A stretch of 64,000 nt of DNA from Ensifer sp. IC3342 (GTDB lineage: Bacteria; Pseudomonadota; Alphaproteobacteria; Rhizobiales; Rhizobiaceae). The DNA lies in assembly GCF_020193655.1 (NCBI RefSeq), contig NZ_JADYVE010000007.1, positions 62,001 to 126,000 of the forward strand, given 5' to 3'. A program made the position numbers and the translations under genes. Of the stretch, positions 7,581-18,910 are shown piece by piece (position 1 is the first letter of the stretch; the number at the start of each line of letters is the position of its first letter). The notes under the pieces were generated by a model. It worked only from the letters and a program-made list of their open reading frames with translations, was not told the DNA's origin and made no database searches.

Positions 7581-8987
7581 TTATACAACTTTTTTCGCCA
7601 GCTCGACAATGGTCCTGAACGCCGTTTCCGCATCCTCCTCGGCCATCCTGAATTGCCCCGCCTGGAACCGAATGGCGATGCGTCCGTCGACCCGTGTCTG
7701 CGTCAGGTAAATGCGGCCGTCATCGTTGATCGCCTTCACCAGGGCGAGGTTGTGGGCGTCGGCATCGGAGGCGCCGGCATGTCGAAACGAAAAGAGAGAC
7801 AGAACCGGTTCAGTAACGATTTCGAAGCCCGGTTCGTTCCGCAAACGCTCGGCGAGAGCCTCCGCCCAGCGCACGTGGTTACGGATCATCTGTCGCAATC
7901 CCGAAAGGCCATGAAAGCGCAGCAGGAACCATAGCTTGAGGGCGCGAAAGCGCCGGCCGAGCGGAACGGACCATTCGGAATAATTGATGATCCCGTCCTG
8001 CCCGTGCGTCTTCAGAAATTCCGGCTGGATTGCCAGCGTGCGGACGAGATCGTCGGGGTTGCGAAGGAAATGGGCCGAGCAGTCGAATTGCGCACCCAGC
8101 CATTTGTGCGGATTGAAGACGACCGAATCGGCGCCCTCGACGCCTTGCCACAGATGGCGAAATTCCTCGCAGATCATCGCCGCGCCCGCCCAGGCGGCAT
8201 CGACATGGACGTAGAGCCCGTGTTCGCGGGCGACGCGGACGACTTCGGCAATGTCATCGCAGGCGCCGACGCTGGTGCCGCCGGTGCAGGCGATAATGCC
8301 CGCCGGGAGATAACCCGCCTTGCGATCCGCCTCGATCGCGCTCGCAAGAGCGGCGCAGTCCATCGCTCGACGCTCGCCGACTGTCGGTATCCGGACAAGA
8401 TTCTGCTCCCCAATGCCGCTCACCCAGATGGCGCGGTCGATCGAGGTGTGGACCTGATCGGAGGAATAGATGCGCACACGGGGATTGCCGGCGAGTCCTG
8501 CCCGATTGCCATTCCAGGCGAGAGCCTTTTCGCGCATCACCAGAACCGCGGCGAGCGTGGCGGATGACGCGGAATCCTGGATGACGCCGGAGAAATCTGC
8601 AGGCAGGCCGATCGCCTGCCGCAGCCAGTCGAGCATCTTCGTCTCGAGCTCGGTCGCTGCCGGCGAGGTTTGCCAAAGCATGCATTGCGCCGCAACCGCG
8701 GTCACAAGATATTCCGCGACGACGGAGACAGGCGCGGCATTGGCCGGGAAATAGGCAAAGAAACGCGGGTGCTGCCAATGGGTCATGCCCGGCATGATGA
8801 TCGTCTCGAAATCCTCGAAGATCCGCTCCATCGCCTCACCGGTTTCCGGAGGAGATTGTGCGATTTGGCCGGCTGTCTCACCGGCGGCCGTCTGCGCTCG
8901 GACCGGACGGTCTCGAAGCGATTGCCGGTAGTCCACGCCCCATTCCGCGGCCTTGGCCGACCAATGTCTGAACGTCGCTTCGTCCAT
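7581..8987 (-). CDS. PLP-dependent aromatic L-amino acid decarboxylase-like protein
   Basis: A 468-residue group II pyridoxal-phosphate decarboxylase (tyrosine/tryptophan/DOPA decarboxylase-like). Visible landmarks are MTHWQHPRFFAYFPAN near residue 70, substrate/PLP-stacking His180 (DQVHTS), Asp263 (VHVDAAWAG) and the Schiff-base Lys295 (FNPHKWLG). It converts an aromatic amino acid to an amine, or in some relatives to an aldehyde. It is the first gene of a probable two-gene unit with gabD. The C-terminal half is complete (RIAIRFQAGQF). The substrate is uncertain, since glutamate-like or atypical aldehyde-synthase activities occur in this fold. Confidence 0.88.
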   Translation of the reverse strand: MDEATFRHWSAKAAEWGVDYRQSLRDRPVRAQTAAGETAGQIAQSPPETGEAMERIFEDFETIIMPGMTHWQHPRFFAYFPANAAPVSVVAEYLVTAVAAQCMLWQTSPAATELETKMLDWLRQAIGLPADFSGVIQDSASSATLAAVLVMREKALAWNGNRAGLAGNPRVRIYSSDQVHTSIDRAIWVSGIGEQNLVRIPTVGERRAMDCAALASAIEADRKAGYLPAGIIACTGGTSVGACDDIAEVVRVAREHGLYVHVDAAWAGAAMICEEFRHLWQGVEGADSVVFNPHKWLGAQFDCSAHFLRNPDDLVRTLAIQPEFLKTHGQDGIINYSEWSVPLGRRFRALKLWFLLRFHGLSGLRQMIRNHVRWAEALAERLRNEPGFEIVTEPVLSLFSFRHAGASDADAHNLALVKAINDDGRIYLTQTRVDGRIAIRFQAGQFRMAEEDAETAFRTIVELAKKVV

Positions 8988-9123
8988 CGTTCCCTCCCAT
9001 ACTCATGTTGCGGTTTCATCGATGCTGGAACTTTTGTAGCGTGACGCCGAATTCGCCCTCCTGGCCTTCAACGAGACACCGGGACCTCCCAGAGGATTCA
9101 TGCGCAAATAAGGATGTTCGTTC

Positions 9124-9720
9124 GTGACAGAAATCAACCATAGAAGAGCCGACCACCCGATCCACTCAATTTTCCTGGAACGCTGGTCGCCGCGCGCCTT
9201 TACTGGCGAGGAAATCAGCGAAAAGGATCTGCTTGCCCTTTTTGAGGCCGCGCGCTGGGCGCCTTCGGCGAGCAACAACCAGCCCTGGCGCTTCGTCTAT
9301 GCCCGCCGCGGCACCGAGCACTTTGCGTCGCTCTTGGACATTCTCGACGAAAGCAACCAGCGCTGGGCGAAAAACGCCTCGGCGATCGTGATCATTCTTT
9401 CGAAGACCCACAGGCTTACATCAAACGGTGAGATGCGGCCGGCCTACACCCATGCCTTCGACACCGGGGCCGCATGGTTCGCGCTCGCGCTGCAAACGCG
9501 ACTTGCCGGCTTGTACGCGCATGCGATGGCGGGAATCGACCGGGACAAGGCCATGCGCGTGCTCGGTGTACCGGAGCATTATCGAGTCGAAGCCGCGGTG
9601 GCGATCGGCAAACTTGCCGACCCCTCGACGCTGCCGGACGATCTGCGCGAGCGGGAAAAGCCGAGCCAGCGCAAGCCGATTGCCGATTTCGTTTTCGAAG
9701 GCCGGTTCAAGGCCGACTGA
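9124..9720 (+). CDS. Nitroreductase-family FMN oxidoreductase
   Basis: A 198-residue nitroreductase-fold flavoprotein beginning at a GTG. FMN-binding features are ERWSPRAFTGEEIS near the N-terminus, FEAARWAPSASNNQPWRF (residues ~40-58), and the C-terminal VEAAVAIGKLADP with a basic REREKPSQRKP tail. Members reduce nitroaromatics, quinones or unknown electrophiles using NAD(P)H. The gene stands alone and converges with gyrB. Physiological substrate unknown. Confidence 0.85.
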   Translation: MTEINHRRADHPIHSIFLERWSPRAFTGEEISEKDLLALFEAARWAPSASNNQPWRFVYARRGTEHFASLLDILDESNQRWAKNASAIVIILSKTHRLTSNGEMRPAYTHAFDTGAAWFALALQTRLAGLYAHAMAGIDRDKAMRVLGVPEHYRVEAAVAIGKLADPSTLPDDLREREKPSQRKPIADFVFEGRFKAD

Positions 9721-9735
9721 CCACGTAAAGGAAGA

Positions 9736-9755
9736 CCGGCGCCTTTCAGCGCCGG
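9736..9755. terminator. Hairpin between convergent nitroreductase and gyrB genes
   Basis: An inverted repeat CCGGCGC-n6-GCGCCGG in the 63-bp gap between two convergent genes. It lacks a long T tract, so intrinsic termination is plausible but not certain. Confidence 0.5.
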
Positions 9756-9783
9756 CCAAATCTGGATCCTGCGATCGAGCGGA

Positions 9784-12225
<2,442 letters not shown>

Positions 12226-12352
12226 TCAGGTCTTTCCAGGTTACGGACGTCGTGATTCGGTGCGAATCACAGCGCGGAGGCCTTACGGACTATAGGAAAT
12301 TTGTCCACGGCTTCCAAATCCCGGACCGCGCCTGGCGGTCGGGAACAGGCTT

Positions 12353-12730
12353 TCATCCCCTGTCATTATCAGGAATTGTGGCTTTTTCCAAAATATCTTC
12401 CAAGGCCCGGATCGTCTCTTCCGACAAACCGCGTATCTGCCCGCTCAGCCGGTTGGCAAATGCGGTGTGGCCGGGTGGCAGGCCGGACGTGTCGAGCACC
12501 ACCTTCGGGTCGGAAATATCGGCGATGCGGAAGAGCTCGTCCGCCTCGTCCCAGATCACATTGAAATAGCCGGCGACGCGCTGCAGAAAGTCGAAGCTCG
12601 GCGCACCACGCTTGCCGTGCTCGAGTGCCGAGAGGTAGGCCGCCGAAACACCGATCGCCGCCGCCATCTGCTTTTGCGACACGCCCTTCTTGCGCCGCAG
12701 CTCGCGCATAGCCTCGCCAAAAGGCGTCAT
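12353..12730 (-). CDS. XRE-family helix-turn-helix regulator
   Basis: A 125-residue protein with an N-terminal Cro/CI-type HTH at residues ~6-60 (KKGVSQKQMAAAIGVSAAYL, then SALEHGKRGAPS). A C-terminal extension of ~60 residues has no recognised domain. Its ATG overlaps the stop of the upstream smr gene by 4 bp (ATGA), so mltA, smr and this gene form one transcriptional unit. Homologues in this position are common in rhizobia; the target genes are unknown. Confidence 0.88.
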   Translation of the reverse strand: MTPFGEAMRELRRKKGVSQKQMAAAIGVSAAYLSALEHGKRGAPSFDFLQRVAGYFNVIWDEADELFRIADISDPKVVLDTSGLPPGHTAFANRLSGQIRGLSEETIRALEDILEKATIPDNDRG

Positions 12731-13290
12731 GTCGCGCTTCCCTTGGCGCGAGCGAGGCGGACATAGAGCGCGCCCTCGCCCCCATGATTTCGCGCCGCCG
12801 GCTCATAGGACGAGATCAGCGGACGAAACTCCGGGAGCGAAAACCAGAGAGGCACCGCCCGCTTCAGCGCACCGTCGCTTCCGAGCGACGTGCCCTTGCC
12901 GGTGATGACCAGGACGTGGCGAAGGCCACGCTCGTGCGCCTTCATGAGAAACTGCAGGAGCAGGCCGTGCGCTTCGCTCTGGATCATGCCGTGGAGGTCG
13001 ATCCGCGCTTCGAGCGCCACGCGGCCCTTTGCGAGCTTGCGCTTCACCGGCCTTTCAAGCGGATGGTGACGACGCTCGGCTTTGCCCTTGCTGAGCGTGA
13101 AGCCCGGCTCGGCCTTTTCTTGCGGGCCTGTCGCAACTTTCGGCGAATCCGGCGCGGCGGGCGCAACCTCTTCGCTCCCGCCAAGCAAATCCGCGAGATC
13201 CTCGAGACGGCCAGGCATTGGCCGGGTCGAACGTGCGACCTTCCCCCAAAGAATGCGATCCTCCGGCGAAAGCTTCTTTTCCCTAGCCAT
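12727..13290 (-). CDS. Smr-domain protein
   Basis: A 187-residue protein starting MAREKKLSPEDRILWGKVA. It has a ~90-residue basic, disordered-looking N-terminal half and a C-terminal Smr (small MutS-related) domain with DLHGMIQSEAH and VLVITGKGTSLGSDG. Smr domains are typically nucleases acting on nicked or branched DNA, or on RNA. I chose the start at 13290, which overlaps the end of mltA by 8 bp; a longer frame to 13380 lies wholly within mltA. The stop overlaps the XRE gene start. Precise role unknown. Confidence 0.87.
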   Translation of the reverse strand: MAREKKLSPEDRILWGKVARSTRPMPGRLEDLADLLGGSEEVAPAAPDSPKVATGPQEKAEPGFTLSKGKAERRHHPLERPVKRKLAKGRVALEARIDLHGMIQSEAHGLLLQFLMKAHERGLRHVLVITGKGTSLGSDGALKRAVPLWFSLPEFRPLISSYEPAARNHGGEGALYVRLARAKGSAT

Positions 13291-14389
13291 GGCGGTATCT
13301 GCCCGCGGCCGCCCGCGGGACGAAGATGAAGAAATCCGCGGCATTGCGGACCGATCCCGCGAGATTGCCCGCCTCCTCACCGGAACCGGTAAAGATGTCT
13401 CCGCGCGCGGGGCCGACGATCGCCGAACCCGTGTCCAGCGCGAGCATCAGACGCGCGAACGACCGTCCGCCGTCGAGATGGGTAATGGTCTCGCTGGCAA
13501 TATAGAAGGGGACGCCGAAGGTATGGATCAGCCGATCGACGGCAAGTGATCGACCAGGCTCCAGCGGGACCTTCGCCGCGGCAACCGGCCCCAAGCCATC
13601 ATCATCTACTGACGCCTCGCGGAAAAAGATGAAGGAGCGGTTGTGCCAGAGGATCTCGTCTACCTTTTCGGGATGTGCCGCGAGCCAGGCGCGGATGCTG
13701 GCCATCGATACGGCCGCGGAGTCGATTTCGCCGCGATCGATCAGCAGCTTTCCGATTGCGGAAAAACGGTGCCCGGTCTTTGCCGCATAGGTGATGCGCC
13801 GTCGCGCTCCGTCTGGATAGGCGAGCCGGGCCGCACCCTGGACATGAACGAAAAAGACGTCGACCTTCGACCGGGCATAGGCGATCTCAAGCCCGCGCCC
13901 CGCGAGGAAGCCTCGCTCGATCGCCTCGCGGTCCGGATATTCCTCGATCTCGTCGCCCCGAAGCCGCCCGAAGGCGAAATACGGGTCCATGCCATGCGGC
14001 CGGTTCGCGTCGTCGATGTCGATCAAATCGGCCGGCCGGCGGTAGAAGGGAAAGCGAAAAATCTCATCCGTCTCGGCACGGACTTCGATCTCCGGCTCGT
14101 AAAAAGCGGTAACGAAGCCCCTGCCGCTCTCGCCCGTCCGGACCCTGAACGGAAGAAACTGCTCCTCGAAAAAGGCGCGCGCCGCTGCCGCGTCGGCAAC
14201 TTGTGCGCCGGCGGCCTCGAAAGCAGGCAACAGGTCTGCCACGGAAATGCCGAGTGAGCCTGTCTTGTAGGGTTTCGCCGTGGTGACGTGATGATGGCAG
14301 CGGCGAAGGGAGGCAATAACAGGTGTCGGATCGTCTGCCTGCCAGCCGGACAGTTCGGAAAAGGCGACCGGCTCCAAATGAAAGGCCAT
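13283..14389 (-). CDS. mltA: Lytic murein transglycosylase A family protein
   Basis: A 368-residue MltA/3D-domain protein that cleaves peptidoglycan glycan strands to 1,6-anhydro products. Landmarks are FFEEQFLPFRVR, GFVTAFYEPEIEVRAETDE, a central barrel (SKVDVFFVHVQGAARL), and the C-terminal 3D segment ALDTGSAIVGPARGDIFTGSG with its conserved aspartates. As predicted it lacks a clear signal peptide or lipobox, unlike E. coli MltA, and no better start is visible because the tim44-like gene ends 7 bp upstream. It overlaps smr by 8 bp. It is either exported in a non-standard way or its N-terminus is unrecognised. Confidence 0.9.
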   Translation of the reverse strand: MAFHLEPVAFSELSGWQADDPTPVIASLRRCHHHVTTAKPYKTGSLGISVADLLPAFEAAGAQVADAAAARAFFEEQFLPFRVRTGESGRGFVTAFYEPEIEVRAETDEIFRFPFYRRPADLIDIDDANRPHGMDPYFAFGRLRGDEIEEYPDREAIERGFLAGRGLEIAYARSKVDVFFVHVQGAARLAYPDGARRRITYAAKTGHRFSAIGKLLIDRGEIDSAAVSMASIRAWLAAHPEKVDEILWHNRSFIFFREASVDDDGLGPVAAAKVPLEPGRSLAVDRLIHTFGVPFYIASETITHLDGGRSFARLMLALDTGSAIVGPARGDIFTGSGEEAGNLAGSVRNAADFFIFVPRAAAGRYRHG

Positions 14390-14396
14390 GCTCGCC

Positions 14397-15101
14397 TCAG
14401 TTTTCCGATTCCGTGGCGATCAGTTTCCAGTTGGGATCGCGCGATCGGATATCACGCGAGAAGGTCCAGAGGTCGTTCACTTCGGCGACGGAGTCGGCGT
14501 CGCCGTCGATCAGCTTGCCCAGCTTGTCGTAGGTGGCCGAGATGAGCTGGCTGATGATCCGGACGGTAATGTTTTCCTCGTTGTCCTTGATCTCGGCATG
14601 GGTGATGTCGGCTTTTTCGATGCCGACAAAGGTCGACTTGACCACCTCGCCCTTGGCCTCCCGTTCGGAAATGGCCGCATCGAAGCCCTCATAGACCTCG
14701 CGCGACAGCAGTCCCTTCAGCGTCTTGCGGTCGCCGTCGGCGAAAGCCATCACGATCATCTCATAGGCCATCTTGGCGCCGTTTACGAAATCCTCCGGAT
14801 TGAAGCTGCGGTCGGCGTCGCTCAACGCCCTGAGCTGGCCGTTCAAAGGCGTACCGGCCTTGGCAACGGCATCGATGGCTGCGTAGCGGGACTCGTCTTC
14901 GACGGAGCTTTCGCGGCGGGGAAGTTGCACGACCTTGCCATTGTCGGCGCCCTCCGGACCCTTGCTCATCTCGCGCGGCGAATAGGGATCGAAAGGCGGT
15001 CGCTCATTGCCCGTACGGCGTCCCAGAACGCTGCGCAACTGCAGAAAGATGACCACGGCAGCGATCAGGAAAAAAAACGTGATGAAGTCGAAAGAGCCCA
15101 T
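14397..15101 (-). CDS. Tim44/TimA-family membrane-anchored protein
   Basis: A 234-residue protein with one N-terminal transmembrane helix (FDFITFFFLIAAVVIFLQL), a charged linker, and a C-terminal Tim44-like domain at ~90-232. The domain contains FVNGAKMAYEMIVMAFADGD, LLSREVYEGFDAAI and NDLWTFSRDIRSRDPNWKL. Bacterial members are relatives of the mitochondrial import component Tim44 and are membrane-associated. I chose the ATG at 15101 (GGGTGGAA upstream) over a GTG at 15107. It is divergent from fxsA and heads the tim44-mltA-smr-xre unit. The secB gene next door makes a link to protein targeting attractive but unproven. Confidence 0.87.
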   Translation of the reverse strand: MGSFDFITFFFLIAAVVIFLQLRSVLGRRTGNERPPFDPYSPREMSKGPEGADNGKVVQLPRRESSVEDESRYAAIDAVAKAGTPLNGQLRALSDADRSFNPEDFVNGAKMAYEMIVMAFADGDRKTLKGLLSREVYEGFDAAISEREAKGEVVKSTFVGIEKADITHAEIKDNEENITVRIISQLISATYDKLGKLIDGDADSVAEVNDLWTFSRDIRSRDPNWKLIATESEN

Positions 15102-15235
15102 TTCCACCCGGAACCGCTGTTAGAATTTCTCTTACTATCCCATATAGTCCGCAAGGATAAACCATTCAAATGGCGATGTCGCACCCTTAAACCGGAGGCC
15201 AAACAATTGCACGAAACTTCTGGCGAGCGTTGTCG

Positions 15236-15742
15236 ATGCGTTCCCTGATCCTTCCACTTGTCATCCTCGGGCTGCCGCTCGCGGAAATCGCCGGCTTCGT
15301 CATCGTCGGTCGCGAAGTCGGGCTCCTCATGACGTTGCTCCTCGTATTTCTGAGCGGCGCAGTCGGTGTCGCGCTGCTGCGCGTCCAGGGTTTCGAGGTG
15401 TTTCGCCGCGTTCAGGAATCCGCTCGGGCGGGCCGTGATCCGGGCCGTGAGGTTCTCGAGGGTGCGCTGGTCTTCGTCGCCGCTATCCTCCTGATCGTGC
15501 CGGGTTTCATCAGCGACATCATCGGCCTCATCCTGTTCCTGCCACCGGTAAGGCGCGCCGTCGCCACATTCCTGCAGACAAGAATGACTATAGTGACGGC
15601 CGGAACGGGTTTCTACCGCTCTGGTCCTGCCGGACGCGACGAACGCACCGGACCGCGCGTCATCGACCTCAACGAGGACGAATTCTCCCGCGAGAAGAAG
15701 GATGACGACGGGTCCTCGCCGACGAACCGGATCTCCCGGTAG
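15236..15742 (+). CDS. fxsA: FxsA-family cytoplasmic-membrane protein
   Basis: A 168-residue small integral membrane protein. The N-terminal hydrophobic segments are LILPLVILGLPLAEIAGFVI, VGLLMTLLLVFLSGAVGVAL and GALVFVAAILLIVPGFISDI. The FxsA signature (PGFISDIIGLILFLPPVR) is followed by a polar cytoplasmic tail of ~60 residues. In E. coli FxsA counteracts phage T7 exclusion by the F plasmid; its general role is unclear. I prefer the ATG at 15236 to the TTG two codons earlier. A terminator follows at 15768. Confidence 0.87.
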   Translation: MRSLILPLVILGLPLAEIAGFVIVGREVGLLMTLLLVFLSGAVGVALLRVQGFEVFRRVQESARAGRDPGREVLEGALVFVAAILLIVPGFISDIIGLILFLPPVRRAVATFLQTRMTIVTAGTGFYRSGPAGRDERTGPRVIDLNEDEFSREKKDDDGSSPTNRISR

Positions 15743-15767
15743 AAATCCCAAAACAACAGCAAGCGGG

Positions 15768-15787
15768 AAAGCGCCTTCGCGCTTTTT
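15768..15787 (+). terminator. Rho-independent terminator after fxsA
   Basis: An AAAGCGC-CTTC-GCGCTTT hairpin with a stable tetraloop, followed by T residues, 26 bp after the fxsA stop. Confidence 0.75.
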
Positions 15788-15935
15788 GTCCATCGACGCG
15801 ACAACACGTCTATAATGGTAAGGGGACAGACGAAAATCGCTTGTCCCGCTCCAAAAAGGCCCGGACGGCAAGGGTTGTAAGCCCAAGTCCGAAATGATAG
15901 ATGGCCTCACTGATTTGAAGTCCGAGGAAACCCTT

Positions 15936-16439
15936 ATGACGACTGATACCGCATCCACCGGCAACGGCGGCACGCAGCAAAGCCCCGCGCTCAACATCCT
16001 GGCCCAGTATGTCAAGGATCTTTCCTTCGAGAATCCCGGTGCGCCGCGTTCTCTGCAGGCTCGTGAACGTGCACCGTCGATCAACATCAATGTCAACGTC
16101 AACGCCAATCCGCTCGCCGAGAACGATTTCGACGTCGTTCTGTCACTGAATGCGGAAGCGAAGGACGGCGACAAGGTTCTGTTCAACGTCGAACTCGCCT
16201 ATGGCGGCGTGTTCCGCGTTTCCGGTTTCCCGCAGGAACACATGCTGCCGTTGCTCTTCATCGAGTGCCCGCGGCTGCTCTTCCCCTTTGCGCGCCAGAT
16301 CGTCGCCGACGCGACCCGCAACGGTGGCTTTCCGCCGCTGATGATCGACCCGATCGATTTCGCCCAGATGTTCGCGCAGCGCATGGCTGAAGAAAAGGTC
16401 CGCGCTCAGGTCGCCAACAGCAACGACACGGCCAACTGA
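15936..16439 (+). CDS. secB: Protein-export chaperone SecB
   Basis: A 167-residue SecB, the tetrameric cytosolic chaperone that holds preproteins unfolded and passes them to SecA. Family features include [63 protein letters not shown] and [14 protein letters not shown]. The ATG at 15936 follows a GAGGAAA ribosome-binding site. An in-frame ATG 14 codons earlier adds residues not conserved in the family. It converges with dnaQ; a shared bidirectional terminator lies between them. Confidence 0.96.
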   Translation: MTTDTASTGNGGTQQSPALNILAQYVKDLSFENPGAPRSLQARERAPSININVNVNANPLAENDFDVVLSLNAEAKDGDKVLFNVELAYGGVFRVSGFPQEHMLPLLFIECPRLLFPFARQIVADATRNGGFPPLMIDPIDFAQMFAQRMAEEKVRAQVANSNDTAN

Positions 16440-16465
16440 TCGGCCATCGGCTGCAATCATTTGAG

Positions 16466-16495
16466 AAAAAGGCCCGGCGAAAACCGGGCTTTTTT
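16466..16495. terminator. Bidirectional terminator between secB and dnaQ
   Basis: A hairpin AAAAAGGCCCGG-n-CCGGGCTTTTTT, with an A tract on the left and a T tract on the right. It can terminate both convergent genes. Confidence 0.85.
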
Positions 16496-16499
16496 CATT

Positions 16500-17198
16500 T
16501 CAGCACTGGTATTTCGACCAGATCGCCTTGGTGCCGATCTTGGCGACAAGGGCGGCATGCGCCGCGACCTCGACCTCCGTCATCCGGGCGGGCAAGGATC
16601 TCGGTCTCTGCAGGACGATGATCGGCCCATCCTCCGCTTCGATCGTCTGGCCACCGGCCACGCTCGTCACAAGGCCGAGCGCCGCCTGGCGGCCGCCGAT
16701 CATCTCGATGTAGACTTCCGCCAGCAGTTCCGAGTCGAGCAGCGCGCCGTGCTTGGCGCGATGGGAATTATCGATACCATACCGGCGGCAGAGGGCATCG
16801 AGCGAATTCGGACCCATCGGATGTTTGCGCCTGGCGAGCACAAGCGTGTCTGTGACCAGTTCGCCCGCCACCGATGGAAGGCCCAAACGGGCAAATTCTG
16901 CATTGATGAAACTGATGTCGAAGGTGGCGTTATGCGCCACCCAGCGCGCGCCGCCGAAAAAGTCCAGAATCTGGTCGGCGACGTTGGCGAAGCTCGGCTT
17001 GTCCTTCAGGAACTCGTCGGTAATGCCGTGAACGGCCAAGGCATCCGGATGGACCTTGCGGTCGCCCGGATTGATGTAGAGATGCAGCGTGCGTCCCGTC
17101 GGAAACTGGTTCTCGAGCTCGACGCCGCCGATTTCGATCACGCGATCGTCGCGGCTGTCGAGCCCGGTCGTTTCGGTGTCGAAGATGATTTCACGCAT
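16500..17198 (-). CDS. dnaQ: DNA polymerase III epsilon subunit (3'-5' proofreading exonuclease)
   Basis: A 232-residue DEDDh exonuclease. ExoI is IFDTETTGLD at the N-terminus, ExoII is AHNATFDISFINAEF, and ExoIII includes HGALLDSELLAEVYIEM. It proofreads for the replicative polymerase alpha subunit. I chose the ATG at 17198 (MREIIFDTETTG), which places ExoI at the N-terminus as in homologues. It is the last gene downstream of ppsR-maf-aroE-coaE, separated from coaE by 270 bp holding a RIME element, so it may have its own promoter. Confidence 0.96.
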   Translation of the reverse strand: MREIIFDTETTGLDSRDDRVIEIGGVELENQFPTGRTLHLYINPGDRKVHPDALAVHGITDEFLKDKPSFANVADQILDFFGGARWVAHNATFDISFINAEFARLGLPSVAGELVTDTLVLARRKHPMGPNSLDALCRRYGIDNSHRAKHGALLDSELLAEVYIEMIGGRQAALGLVTSVAGGQTIEAEDGPIIVLQRPRSLPARMTEVEVAAHAALVAKIGTKAIWSKYQC

Positions 17199-17335
17199 GC
17201 GGCGTTCCCTTGGGACGACGTTTCGGAGCGAATCAATCCGAAGCTGATGTCTATTCTTAACGGCATTTCTTCCGCAGTTGAAGCGGTGGCGCAGGAGTTT
17301 GCACCGGATCGGAAGGTGCATTGAATTGACGATAG

Positions 17336-17445
17336 CCCCTCATCCGCCCTGCCGGCACCTTCTCCCCGCTCCCCGGGGAGAAGGGACAAGCCACCACGTA
17401 TGTGTCCCCTCTCCGCGCCTGCGGGGAGAGGGCTAAGGTGAGGGG
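17336..17445. repeat. RIME1-type palindromic element, copy 3 (inverted)
   Basis: A ~110-bp copy in the opposite orientation to copies 1 and 2, running from CCCCTCATCCGCC to GGTGAGGGGC. It contains both CTCCCCGC-type palindromes and lies between coaE and dnaQ. Confidence 0.87.
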
Positions 17446-17468
17446 CATTCACGGCCCCGCTGCATCCG

Positions 17469-18053
17469 CTATCCCTTCCGTAGCTGATCTACGATTGCCC
17501 GGATTTGCTTTCGAGTGACATCGAAACTGTCGCTCGTGTCGATGACGTGGTCCGCCCGCGCGCGCTTTTCGCTGTCCGGTACCTGGCGCGCGAGGATCAT
17601 CGCGAATTTTTCCGCCGTCATTCCCGGCCGCTTCATCACCCGTTCCCGCTGTATTTCGGAAGCGCAGGTGACGACGACGACCCGGTCGACGCGTCCTTCC
17701 GCCTTCGTCTCAAAAAGCAACGGTATATCGAGGACCACGAAGGGGGCACCGGCGGCGCGGTGCGTGGCAATAAATTCGCTCTCCTTGGCACGAACGAGCG
17801 GATGGACGATCTGCTCGAGCTCGGCAAGCCGCTCCGGCGCTGTGAGAAGCCGCCGCGAGAGTTCTGCCCGATCGATGACGCCGTCCTTTACCACCCCGGG
17901 AAATGCCGCCTCCACCGGCGCCACAGCCTCGCCGCGATAAAGCTCGTGAACGGCTTCGTCGGCATCGTTCACCGGGACACCGAACTCGCGGAACATCTGG
18001 GCGGCGGTCGACTTGCCCATTCCGATCGATCCCGTGAGGCCGACAATGATCAT
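17469..18053 (-). CDS. coaE: Dephospho-CoA kinase
   Basis: A 194-residue P-loop kinase catalysing the last step of coenzyme A synthesis, ATP-dependent phosphorylation of dephospho-CoA. The Walker A is [12 protein letters not shown] at residues ~5-16, followed by [11 protein letters not shown], the lid-region [10 protein letters not shown], and a C-terminal [12 protein letters not shown]. Its start overlaps the aroE stop by 4 bp, showing translational coupling. Confidence 0.95.
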   Translation of the reverse strand: MIIVGLTGSIGMGKSTAAQMFREFGVPVNDADEAVHELYRGEAVAPVEAAFPGVVKDGVIDRAELSRRLLTAPERLAELEQIVHPLVRAKESEFIATHRAAGAPFVVLDIPLLFETKAEGRVDRVVVVTCASEIQRERVMKRPGMTAEKFAMILARQVPDSEKRARADHVIDTSDSFDVTRKQIRAIVDQLRKG

Positions 18054-18910
18054 TTGTGTCTGTCCATATCGTCAATGATGATCTGCCGAAGGGTTTCGTC
18101 GACGACCGGCCGACGGCCAAACCATCGCTCGAATCCCGGCACCGCCTGATGCAGCAGCATGCCAAGCCCATCGACAATCGCAAAGCCCTGCTCTTCGGCC
18201 TGACGCAGCAGCGGCGTCTTCAGCGGCACATAGACAATGTCCGTAACGACCGCATCCTTCGCCATCATCGAGAAATCGATCTCGGGCGACGGTTCGCCAT
18301 CCATGCCAAGCGAGGTCGTGTTGATGAAAAGCCCGGCATAGGTCATCACTTCGGACAGCGCGCCGAGCGGGTGAGCGTGAACAACGGCGCCAAAACGGTC
18401 CGCGAGTTCCTGCGCCCTGGCCGGCGTCCGGTTGACGACGTGGATTGCCTTGATGCCGCGATTGCGAACTGCCTGGATGACGGCACGGCTGGCGCCGCCG
18501 GCGCCGAGAACGACGGCGGTCGAAATCTGGTCCCATCCTTTCGCGCGCTCGTCGAGGTTGGCGACGAAGCCTTGCCCGTCGGTGTTCGTCGCGCAAATCT
18601 CTCCGCCATCGACCCACAAGGTGTTGGCAGCTCCGAGCTCGGCGCACAGTTCGTCCGGGCGATCGGAAAGTTGGAAAGCCGCTTCCTTGTGCGGAATGGT
18701 GACATTGCCGCCGCAGAAACCGGAAGCGCCGCTTCTCAATTGACGCATGAAATCCGGAAAATCTTCCGGCGAGACCTCATGGGCCTGGTAGCTGCCGGCG
18801 ATCCCCAGCTGTTTCAGCCAGTAGCCGTGGATCAGCGGCGAGCGCGAATGCTTCACCGGAAATCCGGTGACGAAGGCATGGTTAATAAATGTTTCACGTG
18901 AATCACGCAT
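18050..18910 (-). CDS. aroE: Shikimate dehydrogenase
   Basis: A 286-residue enzyme reducing 3-dehydroshikimate to shikimate with NADPH in aromatic amino acid synthesis. The substrate-binding N-terminus [17 protein letters not shown] and the catalytic lysine region [12 protein letters not shown] are clear, as are the dinucleotide-binding [11 protein letters not shown] and [11 protein letters not shown] chose the ATG at 18910, which overlaps maf by 8 bp; a longer frame upstream is inside maf. A parS-like site (18890-18905) lies within the first codons. Confidence 0.95.
   Translation of the reverse strand: MRDSRETFINHAFVTGFPVKHSRSPLIHGYWLKQLGIAGSYQAHEVSPEDFPDFMRQLRSGASGFCGGNVTIPHKEAAFQLSDRPDELCAELGAANTLWVDGGEICATNTDGQGFVANLDERAKGWDQISTAVVLGAGGASRAVIQAVRNRGIKAIHVVNRTPARAQELADRFGAVVHAHPLGALSEVMTYAGLFINTTSLGMDGEPSPEIDFSMMAKDAVVTDIVYVPLKTPLLRQAEEQGFAIVDGLGMLLHQAVPGFERWFGRRPVVDETLRQIIIDDMDRHK
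18890..18905. promoter_or_regulatory. parS-like ParB-binding site 1
   Basis: TGTTTCACGTGAATCA matches the alphaproteobacterial parS consensus TGTTTCACGTGAAACA at 15 of 16 positions. It lies in the aroE 5' end, reaching the end of maf, and is the only site left of the predicted origin. Confidence 0.75.

Noticed and set aside
12353-13290. XRE regulator plus Smr protein as a toxin-antitoxin pair
   Set aside because: Sizes, domains and the overlapping operon with mltA fit conserved housekeeping genes; neither resembles a known toxin.
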